From positions 1-45,821 of the forward strand of contig JAJFHY010000254.1 of the NCBI GenBank assembly GCA_021775375.1: a stretch of 45,821 bases of DNA, given 5' to 3'. Of this stretch, positions 1 through 9,603 are shown in pieces (the first letter of the stretch is position 1; each line of letters starts with the position of its first letter). Source of the DNA: Amylibacter sp. (GTDB lineage Bacteria > Pseudomonadota > Alphaproteobacteria > Rhodobacterales > Rhodobacteraceae). The notes under the pieces were generated by a model. It did not search any database. It was not told the origin of the DNA and saw only the letters and a list, made by a program, of their open reading frames with translations. A program made the position numbers and the translations under genes.

Positions 1-500
1 CCAGATGTACATGCACTAGACGTTGGAATAATACGCCCTGTAATGCCAAAAAATACACCAATGTTGACTGCCGCCGAATGGCTCATCATTTTAACATAAC
101 TTGTGGCCGTAAGGTTATGCATTGTCCCGTCGTTCATAAACTCTGCAAAAGCAGTCATTGGTTCAGTACTTCCAAACGAGGACCCATAGGATATGCCAAC
201 CCTTCCCGACTGCAGTAAATCGGCGTGACTTAATCCTGCGTCACCAAGAGCTTGCTCAGTCGCAAAAACGGCCAATCTGGATACTGGCCCCATACTGCGA
301 AGCTTTTTACGGGGATAATCACCCGTAATATCAAAACCATTAATAGGGCCGGCAAGCCGAGTATTTAAATCAGCATATCGATCCCATTCGGGCATATGAC
401 GAATACCCGTGGCACCCTGTTCCATTTTTGTACGGATACCACCCCAATCACTACCCAGTGACGTAATGCCACCAAGTCCCGTGACCACAACACGACGCAT
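1..500 (-). CDS. apeR: Beta-ketoacyl-ACP synthase, partial (C-terminus beyond left edge), ApeR-like
   Basis: Reading the minus strand from the ATG at 500 gives MRRVVVTGLGGITSLGSDWGG...GRVGISYGSSFGSTEPMTAF...PTSSACTSG, with the KS active-site Cys context at the window edge; start overlaps the stop of the next gene. Confidence 0.85.
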   Translation of the reverse strand, partial: MRRVVVTGLGGITSLGSDWGGIRTKMEQGATGIRHMPEWDRYADLNTRLAGPINGFDITGDYPRKKLRSMGPVSRLAVFATEQALGDAGLSHADLLQSGRVGISYGSSFGSTEPMTAFAEFMNDGTMHNLTATSYVKMMSHSAAVNIGVFFGITGRIIPTSSACTS

Positions 501-1228
501 TAGTACATTCCCCCATTCACGGAAATGACTTGACGTGTAATATAAGCGGCATCTTCAGAACACAAAAAGGCAACGGTCGCCGCCACTTCATCTGGCAATC
601 CCAGCCTACGCATAGGAATAGCTTTCTTGACTTCATCGATGGGAATGTCGTCCAGCATCTGAGTTTCAATCAAACCTGGCGCAACACAGTTAACTGTAAT
701 CTTGCGCTTGGCAAGTTCGACAGAAAGCGCCTTCACAGCCCCGATGAGGCCGGCTTTTGATGCGCTATAATTGACTTGTCCACGGTTCCCCATCACCCCG
801 GAGACAGACGACAATGCAACAATACGCCCACCTTTTCTCTGTGAAATCATTGGCATAGTTAAAGGGTGTAATACGTTATAAAATCCGTCTAAATTTGTAT
901 GCAACACCTGATCCCATTCCTGACCGGACATTGCTGGAAAGGCTGCATCACGAGCAACGCCTGCATTCAAAACAACACCATAATAAGGTGCGTTTGCGTT
1001 TATATCCGCCTCTAAGATATTTTGGCAATGTGCCCTATCTGATATATCGAACTGAAGAACGCGTCCAGATTGACCGTTTGCACGCACCTGTTCCAAAGTT
1101 TCCTCTGCGCCGGATCGATCATTGCCATAATGTACGACAATATCAAAACCGTCTTTTGCCAAGCGCACCGCTATTGCTTTTCCAATGCCTTTGCTTGCCC
1201 CGGTTACAAGAATTGTTTTTTGCATCAA
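500..1228 (-). CDS. apeQ: 3-ketoacyl-ACP reductase (SDR, FabG-like), ApeQ-like
   Basis: TGASKGIG cofactor motif, NAG, YSASK catalytic motif; position in APE operon. Confidence 0.88.
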   Translation of the reverse strand: MMQKTILVTGASKGIGKAIAVRLAKDGFDIVVHYGNDRSGAEETLEQVRANGQSGRVLQFDISDRAHCQNILEADINANAPYYGVVLNAGVARDAAFPAMSGQEWDQVLHTNLDGFYNVLHPLTMPMISQRKGGRIVALSSVSGVMGNRGQVNYSASKAGLIGAVKALSVELAKRKITVNCVAPGLIETQMLDDIPIDEVKKAIPMRRLGLPDEVAATVAFLCSEDAAYITRQVISVNGGMY

Positions 1229-1246
1229 ACTACTAAACCTAATTAA

Positions 1247-1690
1247 TCATAATTTATTTTTATCGTATTCATACGGCTGGTACACATTTAACTTTGCCTC
1301 AGCCAAAATATGTTTTTCATCTGAAATTTGACAATCGAATGCCGCCATCTCTCCATCATCATAAAGAACACACGATTTAGCGACAAGACTACTCCCGATC
1401 GTATACGCATTTGTGAACAATTTTAACTTCCGAACACTCACTAAAAAACCGATACGAACGGCATTGCCCGCATCAAGTGCTTTTATGCCGCTAAAACAAG
1501 CTACTGTCTGTGCCATATACTCTATACCAATATAGGCTGGTACTGCGTTTTCATTTAAAAACGGAGAGCCTAGCTTTATCTCAATGACGGATTGAATGCT
1601 TTCATCATCATAGCATTCTATCCGATCGATTAGTATCATAGGAGCTTCATGGGCAATAAGGTCGGAAACGTTATATTTGCAAACACGCAT
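1247..1690 (-). CDS. apeP: Hotdog-fold 3-hydroxyacyl-ACP dehydratase, ApeP-like
   Basis: 147 aa, 'LIAHEAPMILIDRI' and 'AVPAYIGIEYMAQTVACFSG' resemble FabA/FabZ-like dehydratases of APE clusters; operon context. Confidence 0.8.
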   Translation of the reverse strand: MRVCKYNVSDLIAHEAPMILIDRIECYDDESIQSVIEIKLGSPFLNENAVPAYIGIEYMAQTVACFSGIKALDAGNAVRIGFLVSVRKLKLFTNAYTIGSSLVAKSCVLYDDGEMAAFDCQISDEKHILAEAKLNVYQPYEYDKNKL

Positions 1691-1693
1691 ACG

Positions 1694-2881
1694 CTACCCT
1701 TTGCCCAGAATTACACTGATATTATTGCCACCAAATGCAAATGAATTGGTCATCATAAGTTCTGATCCGGCATCTTGTTTATCACCAGCTTTTACGAAAC
1801 CCAGTTCTGGAATATCTTTATCAATTTCTTCATCCCACAAATGAGGAGGCAACTGTCGTTGTGCATAATCTTCCTGAAGAGCCATCCATAAAAACGCAAT
1901 TTCACTCGCTCCGGCTGCACCTAACATATGACCAGTCATAGGTTTTGTAGAGCTACAGCAAACCTCACGCCCAAATACTTGCGATACAGCGCGCCCTTCC
2001 ATTGCATCATTCAACAGGGTCGCGGTGCCATGTAAATTCAAATAGCTTATTTGTTTTGATGAAATATCAGCGTAACACAAAGCGCTTTCCATGGCTTTAA
2101 TTGCCCCGCTTCCCGTTGGATCCGGTGCGCTGAAATGATGTGCATCTGATGACTCACCTATACCCCGAATGCAAACTGCACCCTCATCCTTTGATATAAT
2201 AAACGCAACGGCACCTTCCCCTATATTAATGCCATCTCGGTTAAGGCTAAAAGGATTGCAAATCTCGGATGACAGGGAGTTTAATGATTGAAAGCCATTC
2301 AAGGTTAAACCGCACAAAGTATCAGCACCGCCAACAATCACAGCATCACAAAGGCCGGCATTTATAAAGCGCTTCGCAGAGGCCAAACTTTTCGCGCTTG
2401 AGGTACAGGCAGTTGAAATGGTCATCGCCGGTCCGGTTAGCTTATAGTAATTTGACACGAAATCTGAAATAGAATCGATTTCTTGGTAAGCGTAATCATA
2501 TTCATCAGGAAAATTTCCATTTTCGACTTTAAAGGTAATTCCTGTTTCGGCATCCGATATACCAGATGTACTAGACCCCAGAATGACACCAACACGGTCA
2601 GATCCAAAGCGTTCTATCGCAGCCAATATGTCATCTTCAATTTCATGTAATGCCATAAGCATTAATCGATTGTTACGCGTATTGTGTTTATGCATAGATG
2701 ATGGAATTTCAGGAAGCGTTGCATGAACGGCACCTACCCAAACAGAACGGTCTAATACCAAATCATCACGTTCAACCATACCCGCTTGCGATCCTGCGAA
2801 CAGATTTTGGGCAACCTGTTTTTTGCCGACCCCAAGCGGATTTACTATTCCAAGAGCATTTATATACGTTACATTACTCAT
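1694..2881 (-). CDS. apeO: Beta-ketoacyl-ACP synthase, ApeO-like
   Basis: KS fold with 'TISTACTSSAKSLASAKR' active-site Cys, 'NLHGTATLLNDAME' and 'KPMTGHMLGAAGASE' His motifs. Confidence 0.88.
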   Translation of the reverse strand: MSNVTYINALGIVNPLGVGKKQVAQNLFAGSQAGMVERDDLVLDRSVWVGAVHATLPEIPSSMHKHNTRNNRLMLMALHEIEDDILAAIERFGSDRVGVILGSSTSGISDAETGITFKVENGNFPDEYDYAYQEIDSISDFVSNYYKLTGPAMTISTACTSSAKSLASAKRFINAGLCDAVIVGGADTLCGLTLNGFQSLNSLSSEICNPFSLNRDGINIGEGAVAFIISKDEGAVCIRGIGESSDAHHFSAPDPTGSGAIKAMESALCYADISSKQISYLNLHGTATLLNDAMEGRAVSQVFGREVCCSSTKPMTGHMLGAAGASEIAFLWMALQEDYAQRQLPPHLWDEEIDKDIPELGFVKAGDKQDAGSELMMTNSFAFGGNNISVILGKG

Positions 2882-3452
2882 TGGTTATCTCTGAAGATTG
2901 TATTGTTAATTGTTGTTTAAGTCTTTGGTCCTCAAATATTGTTGTTTCAGACCAAGCATTTTCCCTGTTCGATGCATATGTGATCGTGATAATATCTTTA
3001 CCGTTAGAAACAACACGCCTTTGATGCTTTTTATCATCCATAATTGCATAATTACTTAGTAGTTGTGAAGTTACGTCGCGTGTGGGCCAGTAAACCAGCA
3101 TAATATGCTTAAGCACATCTTCGGATAGCACCGTTTCCGGCAACCAGTCGGCACGAGAGGTACGCAAACCATTTTGCCCCCAATTTATCTCCATTGCACG
3201 CCGACCAAAGGTATCGATGGCAAGTAAATGCAATTCAGTTTTTGAAATACTAATCCGCGCCTGAAATGTGTAACTTTGATTGCCATTTTGTCCTGACAAC
3301 AACTGTGCTGCTTCTATTTCACGACCGGGGAAAGACCATGTGGGATTTTGCACCATCACTTGCGAAAAGCCACGTATGGTCGGCATTTTTGGTGCTGGCG
3401 CACCGCACGCAACAAGCACAGTACATGCAATAATTAACCAACTTAGGCGCAT
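2874..3452 (-). CDS. apeN: DUF3261-like lipoprotein of APE cluster (ApeN-like)
   Basis: From internal Met: MRLSWLIIACTVLVACGAPAP, a lipobox-type signal; between the halogenase-like gene and apeO. The ORF track start (3515) is upstream of the likely start. Confidence 0.65.
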   Translation of the reverse strand: MRLSWLIIACTVLVACGAPAPKMPTIRGFSQVMVQNPTWSFPGREIEAAQLLSGQNGNQSYTFQARISISKTELHLLAIDTFGRRAMEINWGQNGLRTSRADWLPETVLSEDVLKHIMLVYWPTRDVTSQLLSNYAIMDDKKHQRRVVSNGKDIITITYASNRENAWSETTIFEDQRLKQQLTIQSSEITNE

Positions 3453-4678
3453 TGATTTCCCACCAAAGCCAGATATTTTTTGGGGTTTGTCACAAACACA
3501 TTTTTCTCGTCCCAAGCGTAACCTGCCAAGACTGATACAATCATGCTCTTTATACTGTTTTCGCCTTGCGGAGGGTTCTTTATAATTTTCTGTAAGCTAC
3601 CATCATACCACGCTTCAACAAAAGCTTTGAAACATTCGACACCCACTTTCAATGGCGTTTCGAAATCTTTTTGCCAGTCCACCTTTTCACCATTTAACTG
3701 CCGAACCAATGGTTCAACAAGTAAATCTGCCGACTTCATTGCAACTGTCACACCTGAAGAAAAAACAGGATCCAAAAATTCTCCTGCATTTCCCAAAAGC
3801 ACATAATTATGCGCACATAAATGAGAGACATTACAAGAATAACCTTTCATCTCACTCACTGTCCGTATTTCTTTTGCATCCGCTAATAATCCGGATAATT
3901 CATCCACCTCTGAAATCAAACTCCACAGTTTCTGTGACGGATTTCCATCGATTTTGGCTAGCCTTTCGGGCGTAGCAACAACACCGATTGAAGATTGGCC
4001 GTTGCCAAAAGGAATAAGCCAATACCAAATATCAGGTTCGTTTGGATGAACAGTAATCAATATCTTGTTCCTATCAAATTCCTTTGTAGAGAGCTGATCT
4101 GAAATATGGGTAAATAGAGCATGGCGAACCGGAAACGTAGAAGGACGCTCAAGTCCAAGCATGCGGGGTAAAACCCGACCATATCCACTTGCATCCACAA
4201 TGAAACGACAACGCAATGCAATTTGATTACCGGCATCATCATTCACCAATAAGTCCGCACCATCATCATTGAGTGTAATGCTGCTAACCTCGTGGCCATA
4301 ACGGATTTCAACACCGTTTTTCACGGCCTCATCAGCCAGTAATTTATCGAAACTAGAGCGCTGAACCTGAAAGGTTGTTGCCCAGCCTTCTGCGCTTTTC
4401 TCTTCGAATGCAATATTGCTTTTCTTGTCCCCAAACGCAAACGCAGCTCCATTCTTCATTTGGAAATCAGCGTTTTTCAAAGCCTCCATCATGCCGGCTT
4501 TTTCAATGAATTCCATTGATTGCGGCAGTAGGCTTTCGCCAATAACAAATCGGGGAAAATGTGATTTCTCTAAAACGGTCGCATTAACACCTTTTTGTGC
4601 CAACAATGCAGCCGCCATCGTTCCGGATGGCCCCGCACCAATGATAACAACATCACATTCAAGATCAGACACGCTCAT
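3443..4678 (-). CDS. FAD-dependent halogenase-like / tryptophan-halogenase-family oxidoreductase
   Basis: GAGPSG FAD motif; 'GESLLPQ'; 'FQMKNGAAFAFG' (F..K.G..F..G) and 'WYWLIP', which fits the WxWxIP signature of flavin-dependent halogenases. Start trimmed to MSVSDLECDVVIIGAG. Confidence 0.75.
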   Translation of the reverse strand: MSVSDLECDVVIIGAGPSGTMAAALLAQKGVNATVLEKSHFPRFVIGESLLPQSMEFIEKAGMMEALKNADFQMKNGAAFAFGDKKSNIAFEEKSAEGWATTFQVQRSSFDKLLADEAVKNGVEIRYGHEVSSITLNDDGADLLVNDDAGNQIALRCRFIVDASGYGRVLPRMLGLERPSTFPVRHALFTHISDQLSTKEFDRNKILITVHPNEPDIWYWLIPFGNGQSSIGVVATPERLAKIDGNPSQKLWSLISEVDELSGLLADAKEIRTVSEMKGYSCNVSHLCAHNYVLLGNAGEFLDPVFSSGVTVAMKSADLLVEPLVRQLNGEKVDWQKDFETPLKVGVECFKAFVEAWYDGSLQKIIKNPPQGENSIKSMIVSVLAGYAWDEKNVFVTNPKKYLALVGNQCA

Positions 4679-4688
4679 AAATAAATTC

Positions 4689-7001
4689 CTATTTGTTTTC
4701 TTGGGCGAATGGAGCCAGCCCAAAAGCCAGAATAATTCCGATTAAAATTGTTTGTCCGAACGCATGTACGGCATATTGTTGGCTCAAAGCTAATAAACCA
4801 AAAGCAAAGATTGTAGACAGGGCTGATAGACCGTTGGCAAGTAGGCTTATATGTAAATTTTCTTTGCTGCTTTCTGTGCAAAAAAGTGCATAATCCAAGC
4901 CCAAAGCAAAAACCAGCATTAATGCCATAGCATTAAAAAAGGTAAAGCCTCCACCCATCAAAGCGATAATAAACGGGGTCAATACAACGGCAAGCATTGG
5001 GGCTGCAATTACCATAAGTGCCCTTTTGGCACCGTAGCGTAAGCTCAGAAACCCAAAGATAATTACGCCTGCAACAGCTAATAAAGCAAGCGCGCGCTGG
5101 CGGTAATCGGTTAAAACTTTACTGATTTCATATGCCGGATCAACAAACCTAATATGGTCGTTTTCGGCCCCAAGCATTGCAAGGCTTTGCACATCTTTAA
5201 CCCCTTTTAGTGCTATCAAATGAACGACACTGTCTTTGCTCTTCTCAATCTGCAACATCATGAGAGAAGCAAAACTACCCAATGTTTCCAACTGTTCCAG
5301 GGTTAAGAAACCTTCACTGTGATTTGAATACCCAGCAGTGCGGTTCAAATCAATAGTCTGCAAATACTCGCTAAGATGATCACCAAGTAAATGATCTGAT
5401 ATCAGTTTGCGATTTTCTTGTTGTCGTGCGGCAGACGGCACCAACGTCGACAATGCGGTATAATCCGATAGTCGGTTCTGTTCAATTAGATGTTCGAGTT
5501 GGGTACGTAATGCTTCTTCTGTGATTAAGGTATCTTCTTGCGTAGTCCCTTTTACCAAATAAAACTGCGCATCGTTTTCAATGCCGGTTAGCTGCTTAAT
5601 TGCAGCTTCTTCAGCCAAAATACTTTTCGGCAAGCTTTGCAAACGCCGGATATCATCGTCTACATCAAGCTGGATATAACCTATACAAACGACACCCGAT
5701 ATTACCGCCAATCCAATCCATTTAGCCGTATTATTATCTGCCCTACTCCATAATTTTTGGTATACATTTACGAGCCAAAACTTCTTTGCTGAATACTCTA
5801 TGGTTGCCCCATGATCCAATTTTGGGAATATAAAAACAACGGTCAAATACGACATGATCAGGCCAGATGTTGAAAATACGGCGATTTGTTGCAGTCCTGG
5901 GAATGGTGTCAATGCAAGGGTCATGAAACCAATAACAGAGCTTATTAGCCCTAAAGTTAAACTGGGTAGAATGGCATTGATACGTTGCAGTGGTGTTTTA
6001 TTTGATGCTGAAAATCGTTCGCAGCAATAATGAAACGCATTGTCAACAGCGATACCCATCAAACCTGCGCCAAACACTAAAGCCATCAAATGTATCTTAT
6101 CAAAAATGATCAAATTAACGGCTAAAGCAAAACTAACGCCTGATACAATTGCTAACAAAGACATCCAGATAGGTTGCAATCCCCTGAAGATAAAAAAAGC
6201 TAAAAGCAGGATAGCAACAATGGAGACCAGACCTATTCTTGATGCTTCTGTTTTTGCACCGGACGTTGCATGGTTTGCATAAAAAACCGCACCCATTTTT
6301 TTAATATCAATACTCGGACTTTTATTTTTCAGTCTGATTGTAAATTCATTAAAAAACGGAATGAACTGCGCTTGAAATTTTGGTGAATACGGTTCTCCAA
6401 CAAGCTCCATATCCAAAATAAAAGAATACTCCCCATCTTTTTCAACAGTCGGAAGCCCTGCGACAATGTTATATTTTGTCTGACCAATCGGAAGCTCTGA
6501 AAAGTATCGTGGCAAGAATAAATACGGATCTCTTTGGATAAGATCACTGTCAGCAATGCCAAATGGAGAAAACATTTGTGCGATTGCGTCTTCATAAACG
6601 CTTTTCACATCACCAGTTTTTAAAAACTTTCTGTCTTGGTCTGACAACAAGCCCATTCGGTATGGAAAATATACTTGCCCAACCTCTTGAACAGATAATT
6701 CCCGCCTGCCGTCCTTTGAAGGATGTATAAAGCCCTCGCGTTCTAATGCATTTCGCAAATCCATTGACGCGTTTTGTGCTTGCTCAATATCTTCATCTGA
6801 AACAACGACTATTATACGACTTGAGGCTTGAGTTTGCATCATGTCTTTGGCTTCGTGTATCCACTTTTCTTCTGTAGTTTGTTTTGGAAGCAAGGCCAGT
6901 ATATTGTTTTCAAGAGGCAGACCCGATGACAGTTTTATTCCAATCACAATGAATGAAAAGACGATCAAACTGACCCAAAGAACAAAGCCTGCATTCTTCA
7001 C
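4689..7001 (-). CDS. apeM: MMPL/RND-family exporter, ApeM-like
   Basis: 770 aa with two sets of TM helices around large periplasmic loops and 'GIAVDNAFHYCCERF'-type RND motifs; operon context. Confidence 0.82.
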   Translation of the reverse strand: MKNAGFVLWVSLIVFSFIVIGIKLSSGLPLENNILALLPKQTTEEKWIHEAKDMMQTQASSRIIVVVSDEDIEQAQNASMDLRNALEREGFIHPSKDGRRELSVQEVGQVYFPYRMGLLSDQDRKFLKTGDVKSVYEDAIAQMFSPFGIADSDLIQRDPYLFLPRYFSELPIGQTKYNIVAGLPTVEKDGEYSFILDMELVGEPYSPKFQAQFIPFFNEFTIRLKNKSPSIDIKKMGAVFYANHATSGAKTEASRIGLVSIVAILLLAFFIFRGLQPIWMSLLAIVSGVSFALAVNLIIFDKIHLMALVFGAGLMGIAVDNAFHYCCERFSASNKTPLQRINAILPSLTLGLISSVIGFMTLALTPFPGLQQIAVFSTSGLIMSYLTVVFIFPKLDHGATIEYSAKKFWLVNVYQKLWSRADNNTAKWIGLAVISGVVCIGYIQLDVDDDIRRLQSLPKSILAEEAAIKQLTGIENDAQFYLVKGTTQEDTLITEEALRTQLEHLIEQNRLSDYTALSTLVPSAARQQENRKLISDHLLGDHLSEYLQTIDLNRTAGYSNHSEGFLTLEQLETLGSFASLMMLQIEKSKDSVVHLIALKGVKDVQSLAMLGAENDHIRFVDPAYEISKVLTDYRQRALALLAVAGVIIFGFLSLRYGAKRALMVIAAPMLAVVLTPFIIALMGGGFTFFNAMALMLVFALGLDYALFCTESSKENLHISLLANGLSALSTIFAFGLLALSQQYAVHAFGQTILIGIILAFGLAPFAQENK

Positions 7002-7594
7002 CGAAGATATCCTTTAAGCTCTGGTAAAGTTGAAACATTGACAACGGAATGCTGCGATAAAAATATCATATCCCAGTCGCCATTTGTGCGTTGAATTTCA
7101 ATTGTTTCTACATATGCATCACCGGACAACTCGATGTTTTTAATCGCTGAAACTTGTCCGGCATCGTTTGGCTTGAATGATAATGACCATTTATCGCCAT
7201 TGAACTTTGGCTTCGTGTTGAATTCACTTTCCAACTGCTCCCAACCACCTTTTAGCGTTGCTTCCATAATAGATTGCAACATTGCAAGACCAGGGAGTTT
7301 TGATGCAGGTATACGAAGTGTCTTTCGCCCACCTACCGTTTGCAAAATACCCTTGTCATTTACGGTCAAGCGGCTTTCAAATGGGGATTTTGTCGACCAG
7401 ATCACTGCTTTTTTCGGTAAAAGGTAAAACTGTCCATTGGATTTGATAGGGCTACCAAACCCTTTTAGATGGCGCTCTTGACTAAATTTTGCAGTCAATA
7501 CCTCACCCTTTTTTAACGCGACTGTTTTCGGTATGACTGCGGCAAAACCAGTGTTTGCAATCACAATCAATGCAATTGCAAATATTATTCGCAT
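6998..7594 (-). CDS. apeL: LolA-like outer-membrane lipoprotein carrier family protein, ApeL-like
   Basis: Signal peptide MRIIFAIALIVIANTGFAA, then 'GEVLTAKFSQERHLKGFGSPIKSNGQFYLLPKKAVIWSTKSPFE' typical of LolA-like proteins. Confidence 0.8.
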   Translation of the reverse strand: MRIIFAIALIVIANTGFAAVIPKTVALKKGEVLTAKFSQERHLKGFGSPIKSNGQFYLLPKKAVIWSTKSPFESRLTVNDKGILQTVGGRKTLRIPASKLPGLAMLQSIMEATLKGGWEQLESEFNTKPKFNGDKWSLSFKPNDAGQVSAIKNIELSGDAYVETIEIQRTNGDWDMIFLSQHSVVNVSTLPELKGYLR

Positions 7595-8013
7595 ATTAAA
7601 TATCTTACTTTATTTTGTAATACTTCGGGTGATACGAAACTCATTTCCTGCGTCTCAATATCAACAGCAACCTGGATTGTTGCCCCTTTTGTAAGTTTCT
7701 CACCAGTCTTTATGTCAGTTATCAAGTATTTAATTTTCAGCCTGTTTTCATATTCAATTAATGTCGCAGTAACCATAACTTCCTGCAAAAACCTTATTGA
7801 CCGAACATATTTCAGATGCACGTCAACGATAGGCCAAACATAACCTGAGTTATGCATCTCATTGTAATTATATCCAATTTTATCAAGTAATTCGCAGCGC
7901 GCTTGTTCGAAATATTCAAGATATTTCCCATGCCATACGATACCCATAGGATCTAGGTGATAAAACTGTATTTTAATTGGAATAGACACAGAAATCATAT
8001 CGCAATCTTTCAA
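7585..8013 (-). CDS. apeK: 4-hydroxybenzoyl-CoA thioesterase-family (hotdog) thioesterase, ApeK-like
   Basis: 'FYHLDPMGIVWHGKYLEYFEQARCELLDKIGY' is the classic YbgC/4HBT motif. Confidence 0.85.
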   Translation of the reverse strand: MKDCDMISVSIPIKIQFYHLDPMGIVWHGKYLEYFEQARCELLDKIGYNYNEMHNSGYVWPIVDVHLKYVRSIRFLQEVMVTATLIEYENRLKIKYLITDIKTGEKLTKGATIQVAVDIETQEMSFVSPEVLQNKVRYLICE

Positions 8014-9563
8014 TTCTGCACGTCATAAAGTGGCCATGATTGATCACGAATTTTATCCATCAGATATCGTAATATACTCTCAAGCGGTTCGTCTTCGTTG
8101 ATAAATGGAATGCAGTTCTGCAGATTTTCTTGGAAATTGCGAACTACCGGCGTTAGATCGTCAATTAGGCACTCGCCACTACGGTGCCTTAGACGCAAAG
8201 CTTGGCACACTGCAATCAAATGACCGGACACCACTTGGTCTGTTAAGTCCAGATTGCGCAGACAATCACGGGCAGCAATAGTTCCCATGCTGACTTTATC
8301 TTGGTTATGACACTCCGTTGAACGCGAAAATACGCTTGCGGGCATAGTATTTTTCAAAGCCTCTGCTGTCCAAGCCGAAACCCCGATTTGCACAGCTTTC
8401 AAACCATGATTTAATGGCATACGATCACCCAATGCCCCTGACAGGTTAGATGGTAATCCGTTGTTAAATTTAACATCAACCAACAGAGCCATTTGTCGAT
8501 CTATTAAATCTGCAATATTTGCTACGATATTTTTCATACTATCCATGACAAAAGCTATATGGCCACCATAAAAATGGCCGCCATGGATCACCCGACCTTC
8601 GTCCGCATCAATAATCGGATTGTCGTTGGCGCTGTTAAGTTCCGTTTCAATAATCTGTTTGAAAATTGGCAACATGTCTTGCAACACACCGATAACATGG
8701 GGGGCACAACGTATAGAATAGCGGTCTTGCAATCGAACCAGAGGCATTTTCGCCTGACTGCCACCTAAATCGTTGCGCACTCGCTCTGCGATAAGATTTT
8801 GCCCCGGATGCGGTTTGGCAGCAAATAGTGTTGCATCGAAATGCTCGGGATTTCCCATTATCGCTATACTTGTCATAGCCGTAAGTCGAGATGCCAATTT
8901 TGCCAAATAATCTGCACGTTGGTAGGCAAAAACCGCTAACCCAGTCATTACGGCCGTACCATTCATGATCGCCAAGGCCTCTTTGGGGCGCATAACGAGA
9001 GGTTTAATATTCAACGCATTGAACACATCCATAGTTGGGCGGCGTTCGCCCTGATAGAGCACCTCTCTTTCACCAATCAAAACCGCTGCGACATAGGACA
9101 ATGGCGTTAAATCACCGCTGGCACCTACCGATCCCTCTTCTGGGATTACAGGCAGAATATCATGATCCAACAACGTCGATAATAGATTAATCAAATCCAT
9201 ACTGACGCCGGATGCGCCCCGACATAGCGATGCCAAACGAACTGCTAGAACAGAACGCGTTATTTCGGGTTCCAAAATGTTACCCAAACCGCAGCCATGG
9301 AATCGTGATAAATGAATTGGCAATTCATACGCCTGTTCCAAGGGTACCGCCCGTGTACAACTATCACCATATCCGGTTGTGACGCCGTAAATGACACCGT
9401 CTTTTGCTAAAAGATCATCAAGAAACTGAGACCCCTTTGAGATTTTATCGGTAAAAGTTTGTGATGACGATACTTGGCAATGCTTACGCTTTTTTGCGAC
9501 ATCATAAATATCATCTATTGTTAGTTCTTCTTCACCAAAAACAATACTTGGAATTTTTAACAT
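8010..9563 (-). CDS. Aromatic amino acid ammonia-lyase (HAL/TAL/PAL family)
   Basis: MIO-forming ASG in 'EEGSVGASGDLTPLSYVAA', 'YGVTTGYGD', 'NSANDNPII', 'HGGHFYGGHIA'. Adjacent to APE genes. Confidence 0.92.
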   Translation of the reverse strand: MLKIPSIVFGEEELTIDDIYDVAKKRKHCQVSSSQTFTDKISKGSQFLDDLLAKDGVIYGVTTGYGDSCTRAVPLEQAYELPIHLSRFHGCGLGNILEPEITRSVLAVRLASLCRGASGVSMDLINLLSTLLDHDILPVIPEEGSVGASGDLTPLSYVAAVLIGEREVLYQGERRPTMDVFNALNIKPLVMRPKEALAIMNGTAVMTGLAVFAYQRADYLAKLASRLTAMTSIAIMGNPEHFDATLFAAKPHPGQNLIAERVRNDLGGSQAKMPLVRLQDRYSIRCAPHVIGVLQDMLPIFKQIIETELNSANDNPIIDADEGRVIHGGHFYGGHIAFVMDSMKNIVANIADLIDRQMALLVDVKFNNGLPSNLSGALGDRMPLNHGLKAVQIGVSAWTAEALKNTMPASVFSRSTECHNQDKVSMGTIAARDCLRNLDLTDQVVSGHLIAVCQALRLRHRSGECLIDDLTPVVRNFQENLQNCIPFINEDEPLESILRYLMDKIRDQSWPLYDVQN

Positions 9564-9603
9564 AAAATATGCTCACAATAAATTAGAAATGGCTATAGGG
9601 TTG

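Noticed and set aside
530-760. Plus-strand ORFs opposite the APE genes (e.g. 530-760, 895-1236, 2698-3024, 3280-3585)
   Set aside because: They lie antisense to strongly supported genes, have low-complexity or implausible compositions and no recognisable motifs.
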